Source: an uncultured Eubacteriales bacterium (lineage in GTDB: Bacteria > Bacillota > Clostridia > UBA1381 > UBA9506). Taken from it: DNA of 28,924 bases. The DNA lies in the NCBI GenBank assembly GCA_900545185.1, contig UQYH01000013.1, positions 1-28,924 of the forward strand. The letters run 5' to 3'. Of the stretch, positions 23,901 through 28,924 are shown one piece after another; position 1 is the first letter of the stretch, and the number at the start of each line of letters is the position of its first letter. Below the pieces are notes generated by a model. The model was not told the DNA's origin. It made no database searches and was given only the letters and a program-made list of their open reading frames with translations. The translations under genes were made by a program, and so were the position numbers.

Positions 23901-24574
23901 CCGGAAAGGCGGAAGGATTCAACAACCTCCAGCCGTTTTAAGAGGCGCACCTTCTTTTGACCGGTAGCACCCTCCAAATCCAGCTTCAATTCTTTGGACA
24001 TTTCCTCCAGGTCAATTTCCTGCAAAAGCTCTTTAATGGCTTCCGCACCCATTGCCGCGCGGAAACGGTCACCGTATTTTTCGGTGAACTCTCGATATTC
24101 TTTTTCCGAAAGGATCTGCTTTTTCTGCAGCTCTGTCCGTGTACCGGGGTCGATAACGACATAAGCTGCAAAATACAAGACTTTTTCAAGCATTCTGGGG
24201 GTCATGTCCAGCAAAAGACCCATACGGGTCGGAATCCCCTTAAAATACCAAATATGCGAAACAGGTGCTGCCAGCTCGATGTGACCCATCCGCTCACGTC
24301 TTACACGTGAACGGGTGACTTCAACGCCGCATCGGTCGCAGACAATGCCTTTGTGACGGATACGTTTATATTTACCGCAGTGACACTCCCAGTCCTTTTG
24401 CGGGCCGAAAATACGCTCGCAAAACAGGCCGTCACGCTCAGCTTTTAAGGTTCTGTAGTTAATGGTTTCCGGTTTTTTCACTTCGCCTCGTGACCATTCA
24501 CGGATCATATCCGGTGAGGCCAGGCCAATCTTAATCGCTTCAAATGAATTTTCAGACAACCGTTTCATCTCCAT
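20951..24574 (-). CDS. rpoC: DNA-directed RNA polymerase beta' subunit
   Basis: Largest RNA polymerase subunit, about 1207 residues. N-terminal zinc finger CHCGKYKRIRHKGIVCDRC, active-site loop NADFDGDQMAVH holding the catalytic Mg, bridge helix/trigger loop region, and the second zinc site CKAKVGICAKCYG are all present. The frame extends to a TTG at 24628, directly after the rpoB stop, but that start has no ribosome binding site. Homologues begin a few residues before ...IGLASPD, which fits the ATG at 24574 (or 24568). The short C-terminal tail AEEETTSEDQ is acidic. Co-transcribed with rpoB. Confidence 0.97.
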   Translation of the reverse strand: MEMKRLSENSFEAIKIGLASPDMIREWSRGEVKKPETINYRTLKAERDGLFCERIFGPQKDWECHCGKYKRIRHKGIVCDRCGVEVTRSRVRRERMGHIELAAPVSHIWYFKGIPTRMGLLLDMTPRMLEKVLYFAAYVVIDPGTRTELQKKQILSEKEYREFTEKYGDRFRAAMGAEAIKELLQEIDLEEMSKELKLDLEGATGQKKVRLLKRLEVVESFRLSGNKPEWMILDVIPVIPPDLRPMVQLDGGRFATSDLNDLYRRVINRNNRLKRLLDLGAPEIIVRNEKRMLQEAVDALIDNGRRGRPVTGPGNRPLKSLSDMLKGKQGRFRQNLLGKRVDYSGRSVIVVGPELKIYQCGLPKEMAIELFKPFVMKKLVNDGLAHNIKSAKRMVERVKPEVWDVLEEVIKEHPVLLNRAPTLHRLGIQAFEPILVEGRALKLHPLVCTAYNADFDGDQMAVHVPLSPEAQAEARFLMLSANNLLKPQDGRPVTVPTQDMVLGAYYLTIDNEEEPGTGKTFFSPNEAILAYANGVVGIHAPIKVRLEKDVDGVHHEALVDVTVGRLIFNEAIPQDLGFVDRTKPENVLKLEIDFLTTKKELGKIVDKCIRAHGLTETAEVLDRIKSLGYKYSTRGAITVSVSDMKVPEAKKQYLAEAEEAVDKITKKFKRGLISDEERYNMVIKTWNDTNDKVTTALMDNLDKFNPIYMMAHSGARGSQNQIRQLAGMRGLMNDTSGKTIEIPIRANFREGLNVLEYFISSHGARKGLADTALRTADSGYLTRRLVDVSQEVIIREEDCGTTKGIEVFDIRDGKELIEGLFDRLNGRYALEDIVHPETGEVIIPADTLITEKMAKAAVDAGVKRAVIRSVLTCKAKVGICAKCYGSNLASGNKVPVGEAVGIIAAQSIGEPGTQLTMRTFHTGGVATADDITQGLPRVEELFEARKPKGLAIIAEIGGKVSLIENKKKREVVITDDEAGDAKTYLIPYGSRIKVADGDIINKGDELTEGSVNPHDILRIKDITAVQQYLIQEVQRVYRLQGVDINDRHIEVIVRQMLHRVRIEEPGDTNFLAGSLVDINEFDTVNEELEAKGMQPATCTRIILGITKASLTTDSFLSAASFQETTRVLTEAATKGKIDPLVGLKENVIIGKLVPAGTGMPKYQNTGIEHAVSPEAEEAYSSFILDNSDYIGSNIVPDAEEETTSEDQ

Positions 24575-24586
24575 TCCGAATTTATT

Positions 24587-24606
24587 AGCCGCCGCCGTCA
24601 GCGGCT
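24587..24606 (-). other. hairpin in the rpoB-rpoC spacer
   Basis: AGCCGC (24587-24592) pairs with GCGGCT (24601-24606) around an 8-base loop, just before the chosen rpoC start. No U-run follows. It may affect rpoC translation. Confidence 0.35.
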
Positions 24607-24630
24607 CACGGGTTTTACGCCGAAGCAAAC

Positions 24631-27600
24631 TTACAGCAGGTCGAGGTCATCCACAAAATCGCCCTTGCCGTCCTCTAAGTCTGTATCGAACTCATCCTCT
24701 AAATCATCTTCCAGTTCATCATCCAGGTCGTCCTCTGCGTCATCCTCCAGCAAATCATCGTCATAATCATCGGCTTCATCACTTTCGGCTGCATCATCGT
24801 CAAAGTCATCGTCATCATTTAAGTCCATATCAATGTAGGATGCGTCATCCTTAACAGAGATGCCGATGGAGGATTCGTCCTCTTCCTCCGAGGAATCCTT
24901 CAAATGAATTTCATTCATATTCTCATCCAGCGCACGGATGTCCAGACACAGCGACTGCAATTCCTTAATCAACACCTTAAACGATTCGGGAATACCCGGC
25001 TTGGGCACGCTGTCGCCCTTCACGATGGATTCATATGTCTTAACACGGCCGACAATATCATCGGACTTAACGGTTAAGATTTCCTGCAAGGTATAAGCAG
25101 CGCCGTATGCCTCCAGCGCCCAAACCTCCATTTCACCGAAACGCTGTCCGCCGAACTGTGCTTTACCGCCCAGCGGCTGCTGTGTAACTAAAGAGTAGGG
25201 TCCGGTTGAACGTGCATGAATCTTATCGTCAACCAAATGCGCCAGTTTTAAGATGTACATAATACCCACGGTTACGCGGTTATCAAAGGGTTCGCCGGTG
25301 CGGCCGTCATACAAAACGGTTTTACCGTCCCGATCCAAACCGGCCTGTTCCAGCGTATCCATAATATCAAATTCGTTTGCGCCGTCAAATACCGGCGTAG
25401 CGATTTTCCAGCCAAGCTCACGCGCGGCACGTCCCAAGTGAACCTCAAGCACCTGTCCGATGTTCATACGAGACGGTACGCCCAACGGATTCAGCACGAT
25501 TTCAAGCGGTGTGCCATCCGGCAGGAAGGGCATATCCTCTTCCGGCAGAATACGGGAAATAACACCCTTGTTACCATGGCGGCCGGCCATTTTATCACCA
25601 ACCGAAATTTTACGTTTTTGTGCAATATAGCAGCGTACCAGCTGGTTAACGCCCGGCGGCAGCTCGTCTCCCTTTTCACGGTCGAACACAATGACATCCA
25701 CAATGATGCCGGCCTCACCGTGCGGCACACGCAGCGAAGTGTCACGCACCTCACGTGCCTTTTCACCGAAGATGGCACGCAGCAGGCGTTCCTCGGCCGT
25801 CAGCTCGGTTTCGCCCTTCGGTGTAACCTTACCGACCAGAATATCGCCCGAACGAACCTCTGCACCGATACGAATAATACCGCGGTCATCCAAATCCTTC
25901 AGCGCATCCTCGCCTACGTTCGGAATATCGCGTGTGATTTCCTCACTGCCCAGCTTTGTATCACGCGCTTCACACTCATATTCTTCAATGTGAATTGAGG
26001 TTAACACATCGTCACGCACCAGCTTTTCGCTGATAAGCATAGCGTCCTCATAGTTATAACCTTCCCAGGTCATAAAGCCAATCAAAATGTTTTTACCAAG
26101 TGCAATTTCACCATGGTCGGTTGAAGGGCCATCGGCAATAATATCACCCTTTTTCACAACATCGCCCTCGGCCACAATCGGCTTTTGGTTAATGCAGGTA
26201 CCCTGATTGGAACGGGTAAATTTAATCAATTTATAGGTGTGCATATCACCGCTGTCGGCTTTAATCACAATTTCATCGGCGCTGACGCGATGAATCACAC
26301 CGTCTTCCTTAGCCAGTACAACAACACCGGAATCCTTCGCGGCCTTGTATTCCATACCGGTACCGATAATCGGGGACTGTGCCTTTAAAAGCGGCACGGC
26401 CTGACGCTGCATGTTTGCACCCATCAAGGCACGGTTTGCATCGTCGTTTTCAAGGAAGGGAATCATAGCCGTTGCAACCGAAACAACCTGCTTGGGCGAA
26501 ACGTCTATAAAATCAATCTGCGAAGCTTCAACCTCCAAAATATCATCCCTTGAACGGGCAGCTACCTTTTTGTGTATAAAACGGCCTTCCTCATCCAGCG
26601 GCTCGTTAGCCTGCGCGATGGTGTATTGATCTTCAATATCGGCCGTCATGTAAATAATTTCATCCGTTGCGCGACCTGTTTCCTTGTCCACGCGGCGGTA
26701 CGGCGCTTCAATAAAGCCATACTCGTTAATTCTGGCATACGTACTCAATGACGAAATCAAGCCGATGTTCGGACCTTCAGGCGTTTCAATCGGGCACATT
26801 CTGGAATAGTGCGAATAGTGCACGTCACGCACCTCGAATCCGGCACGGTCACGCGAGAGACCGCCGGGACCCAAGGCCGACAATCTTCTTTTATGTGTTA
26901 ATTCGGATAACGGGTTCAGCTGATCCATAAACTGTGACAACTGAGACGAACCGAAAAATTCCTTAATGGTTGCCACCACGGGGCGGATGTTAATGAGCGC
27001 CTGCGGTGTTACAACATCCAAATCCTGAATGGTCATACGTTCACGTACCACACGCTCCATACGAGACAGACCGATGCGGAACTGGTTTTGCAAAAGCTCA
27101 CCCACGCAGCGCAGACGGCGGTTGCCCAAATGGTCAATATCATCCGTTGTGCCGATGCCGTAAAGCAAACCGATTTGGTAGTTGATGGATGAGAAAATAT
27201 CATCAATGGTAATATGACGGGGAATCAACTCGTCAATCCGGCGTGTAATCGCTTCACGGACAGCCGCTTCCTCCTCATTTTCATCTAAAATTTCCTGCAA
27301 TACCTTTAAGCTGACCTTTTCATGAATCCCCATATCCGAACAGTCAAAATCAACATACTCGGACAAAGTGACCATATTGTTTGAAAAGACCTTAATGGCT
27401 TTGCCGTTAATATCCAAAATAACTTCGTTTACGCCGGCCAGCTCCGCCTGTTGCGCAACCTCTTTCGAGATGTACTGGTCAGCGGCAAGCAATACCTCAC
27501 CCGTACGGGGATCGGCAATCGGCTCTTTGGCCGTAAAGCCGGTGATACGTGCAGCAAGTCCCAGCTTTTTATTAAATTTAAAACGGCCGACCTTAGCCAA

Positions 27601-28398
27601 ATCATAACGCTTCGGGTCAAACAAAAGACCCATTAAAAGTGAACGTGCACTTTCAACGGCCGGCGGCTCACCCGGACGCAGCTTTTTATAAATTTCAATC
27701 AGCGCTTCATCCTGCGACTGAATCGAGGCGCTCTTTTCCAGCGTGTTTAAAAGCGCTTCCGTTTCACCGAACAGCGAAAGAATCTGGTCATCCATTACGA
27801 CGCCCAGCGCACGAATCAAAACGGTGATAGGGAGCTTTCTGGTTCTGTCGATACGAACCGAGAGTACGTCGTTAATATCGTTTTCATACTCCAGCCACGC
27901 ACCGCGGTAAGGTATAACGGTTGAGCTGTACAGCTCTTTACCGGTTTTGTCATGCTCCATCGCAAAGTAAATACCCGGCGAACGCACCAGCTGGCTGACG
28001 ATAACACGCTCTGCACCGTTAATAATAAAGGTGCCCTGATCGGTCATCAGCGGAAAATCGCCCATAAAGATTTCCTGCTCTTTCACCTCGCCGGTTTCTT
28101 TGTTAATCAGGCGGACGCGAGCCTTTAGAGGTGACGCATAATTTGCATCCCTTGTTTTGCACTCTTCCACCTCATACTTAACCTTGTTTTCCAGTTTGTA
28201 GTCAATAAACTCCAAAACCAGATTGCCTGTGTAATCCGTGATCGGGGAAATGTCATGAAAAACCTCTTTTAAGCCTTCATCCAAAAACCACTGATAAGAA
28301 TCCTTCTGAACCTCAATCAGGTTTGGCATGTCCAGGACTTCATCGATTTTAGCATAACTCATTCTGACATTTTTGCCTAACTGGATCGGATGCACCAT
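24631..28398 (-). CDS. rpoB: DNA-directed RNA polymerase beta subunit with long acidic C-terminal tail
   Basis: Beta subunit, 1255 residues. The core is conventional: FGSSQLSQFMDQLNPLSE and THKRRLSALGPGG form the rifampicin-binding region, with the usual Asp, His and Ser at the main resistance sites, so sensitivity is expected. MCPIETPEGPNIGLI and the C-terminal clamp region (GGKAQFGGQRFGEMEVWALEAYGAA) are intact. After the normal end of the fold, the last ~90 residues contain 48 Asp/Glu and only three Lys, a low-complexity, presumably disordered tail that ends in FVDDLDLL. GAGGTGAT precedes the ATG. It has its own strong promoter at 28497-28525, and rplL is not directly upstream. Confidence 0.98.
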   Translation of the reverse strand: MVHPIQLGKNVRMSYAKIDEVLDMPNLIEVQKDSYQWFLDEGLKEVFHDISPITDYTGNLVLEFIDYKLENKVKYEVEECKTRDANYASPLKARVRLINKETGEVKEQEIFMGDFPLMTDQGTFIINGAERVIVSQLVRSPGIYFAMEHDKTGKELYSSTVIPYRGAWLEYENDINDVLSVRIDRTRKLPITVLIRALGVVMDDQILSLFGETEALLNTLEKSASIQSQDEALIEIYKKLRPGEPPAVESARSLLMGLLFDPKRYDLAKVGRFKFNKKLGLAARITGFTAKEPIADPRTGEVLLAADQYISKEVAQQAELAGVNEVILDINGKAIKVFSNNMVTLSEYVDFDCSDMGIHEKVSLKVLQEILDENEEEAAVREAITRRIDELIPRHITIDDIFSSINYQIGLLYGIGTTDDIDHLGNRRLRCVGELLQNQFRIGLSRMERVVRERMTIQDLDVVTPQALINIRPVVATIKEFFGSSQLSQFMDQLNPLSELTHKRRLSALGPGGLSRDRAGFEVRDVHYSHYSRMCPIETPEGPNIGLISSLSTYARINEYGFIEAPYRRVDKETGRATDEIIYMTADIEDQYTIAQANEPLDEEGRFIHKKVAARSRDDILEVEASQIDFIDVSPKQVVSVATAMIPFLENDDANRALMGANMQRQAVPLLKAQSPIIGTGMEYKAAKDSGVVVLAKEDGVIHRVSADEIVIKADSGDMHTYKLIKFTRSNQGTCINQKPIVAEGDVVKKGDIIADGPSTDHGEIALGKNILIGFMTWEGYNYEDAMLISEKLVRDDVLTSIHIEEYECEARDTKLGSEEITRDIPNVGEDALKDLDDRGIIRIGAEVRSGDILVGKVTPKGETELTAEERLLRAIFGEKAREVRDTSLRVPHGEAGIIVDVIVFDREKGDELPPGVNQLVRCYIAQKRKISVGDKMAGRHGNKGVISRILPEEDMPFLPDGTPLEIVLNPLGVPSRMNIGQVLEVHLGRAARELGWKIATPVFDGANEFDIMDTLEQAGLDRDGKTVLYDGRTGEPFDNRVTVGIMYILKLAHLVDDKIHARSTGPYSLVTQQPLGGKAQFGGQRFGEMEVWALEAYGAAYTLQEILTVKSDDIVGRVKTYESIVKGDSVPKPGIPESFKVLIKELQSLCLDIRALDENMNEIHLKDSSEEEDESSIGISVKDDASYIDMDLNDDDDFDDDAAESDEADDYDDDLLEDDAEDDLDDELEDDLEDEFDTDLEDGKGDFVDDLDLL

Positions 28399-28490
28399 TA
28401 CCTAGATCACCTCATTTATTTTTTTCGCCCAAACAATGTACGAAACTGTGCCTGCACGCACAAATACCCTATTTTGAACTTATAATGCAA
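28399..28490 (-). promoter_or_regulatory. rpoB mRNA leader
   Basis: About 90 bases from the predicted transcript start to the ATG. It contains a small TGTGC/GCACA hairpin (about 28455-28470) and the ribosome binding site GAGGTGAT. No known regulatory RNA is recognised. Confidence 0.45.
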
Positions 28491-28496
28491 TTTATA

Positions 28497-28525
28497 ATAC
28501 TATCATAATTAAGTAAATATGTCAA
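28497..28525 (-). promoter_or_regulatory. strong sigma-A promoter of rpoBC
   Basis: Perfect TTGACA (28520-28525) and TAGTAT (28497-28502) on the minus strand, 17 bases apart, in AT-rich DNA. Confidence 0.85.
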
Positions 28526-28621
28526 GGGATTTAAGCAATTTTTTTACAATTTATTTGAATTTCTTCGGCCAATTTAAAAAAATATGAGTTTTTTCCTAAT
28601 GAATTATGTTGAGAGGACATT

Positions 28622-28832
28622 ATGAATAAGTACGAAAAAAGCTAAACCAGAATTGATAGGCTTAACACAGCTACTGTCAAAGCCTAAAAAAAGAGCGTCG
28701 GATACATACGATTCAGCAAGAAAAATATCAAAAGTAATTCCGTTCGGATCATTTATTAGAAATGTAATGACGGTAGTGAATCAAACAATAATCATAGCTA
28801 TAAACTCAAGCATTAAATTACGGATAAAATGA
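28622..28832 (+). pseudogene. small unknown gene broken by a one-base frameshift
   Basis: A clear ribosome binding site (AGAGGA) precedes an ATG whose frame stops after seven codons (MNKYEKS). Removing one A from the A6 run at 28635-28640 opens a 69-codon frame that runs to 28832, with a basic middle (SKPKKRAS) and a hydrophobic stretch (VVNQTIIIAI). The DNA is much more AT-rich than the neighbouring genes. It could be a decayed gene, a sequencing slip or recoding. I do not recognise the product. Confidence 0.4.
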
Positions 28833-28924
28833 AGGAATACGAAAAGACGTATGTCTACATTTTTACTTGCGTTCTGTATTTCCTATTCGTTTCTGACATT
28901 CGTATCAACCCAAAACAAGCTTAT
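28829..28924 (+). CDS. start of an unknown gene at the window edge (partial)
   Basis: An ATG overlapping the stop of the preceding frame (ATGA) opens 32 codons to the window end, MKEYEKTYVYIFTCVLYFLFVS and onward. The early hydrophobic run could be a signal or membrane segment. No good ribosome binding site is seen; ATGA overlap would allow coupling. Not recognised, and too short to judge. Confidence 0.35.
   Translation, partial: MKEYEKTYVYIFTCVLYFLFVSDIRINPKQAY

Noticed and set aside
24575..24628. TTG start for rpoC directly after the rpoB stop
   Set aside because: No ribosome binding site, and the extra residues are absent from the usual beta' N-terminus.
1..28924. CRISPR array, insertion sequence, prophage, or toxin-antitoxin module
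   Set aside because: No spaced repeat series, no transposase, integrase or phage gene, and no recognisable toxin-antitoxin pair were seen.

Overview
The window reads as chromosomal DNA of an anaerobic Firmicute of the Clostridia type. The evidence is the gene order rpoB-rpoC-L7Ae-like-rpsL-rpsG-fusA-tuf, a trmK-nif3 pair, an [FeFe]-hydrogenase maturase (HydG) with its TM1266-family regulator, AGGAGG-type ribosome binding sites, and sigma-A promoters close to TTGACA-N17-TATAAT. The species cannot be named from the sequence. Base composition looks mixed in the genes and AT-rich in the spacers. The last ~400 bases are clearly more AT-rich than the rest.

Layout. (1) 1-1985, minus strand: TM1266-family ACT regulator, a 232-base structured spacer with an intrinsic terminator, hydG, and the first codons of one more gene. 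(2) 2079-7550, minus: a tight run of six genes read in the order XRE/cupin regulator, AMP-forming acyl-CoA synthetase, trmK, nif3-like, GNAT acetyltransferase, glycerate kinase. (3) 7636-10264, minus: argG-argH, the last two steps of arginine synthesis, with a good promoter and palindromes in its leader. (4) 10480-12669, plus: ruvC-ruvA-ruvB, the Holliday-junction resolvasome, ending in a terminator. (5) 12736-13388: two gene-poor spacers around a single tRNA-Glu(UUC) with a perfect consensus promoter and its own terminator. (6) 13389-15696: a GH4 enzyme carrying the CHEV motif of alpha-galacturonidases, divergent from an AraC-type regulator. The shared 127-base intergenic region holds both promoters and an 11-base direct repeat that looks like the operator. 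(7) 15866-28398, minus: the str/rif cluster (rpoB, rpoC, L7Ae-like, rpsL, rpsG, fusA, tuf), with its own strong promoter and a terminator after tuf. (8) 28399-28924: the rpoB promoter and leader, then an AT-rich stretch with remains of a small frameshifted gene and the start of another on the plus strand. rplL is not next to rpoB here.

Most of the window is conserved housekeeping DNA and I see no complete new system such as a defence island, CRISPR array or mobile element. The best candidates for undescribed biology are regulatory or protein-tail features: a hydG leader that can fold into mutually exclusive terminator and antiterminator forms; a long-range stem in the rpsL-rpsG spacer that may be an S7 autoregulatory site; a 90-residue, very acidic RpoB C-terminus; overlapping perfect hairpins between rpoC and the L7Ae-like gene; and the predicted galacturonide switch. 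Several starts were moved from the longest reading frame on the basis of ribosome binding sites and family length (argG, argH, GNAT, XRE, GH4, rpsG, L7Ae-like, rpoC).
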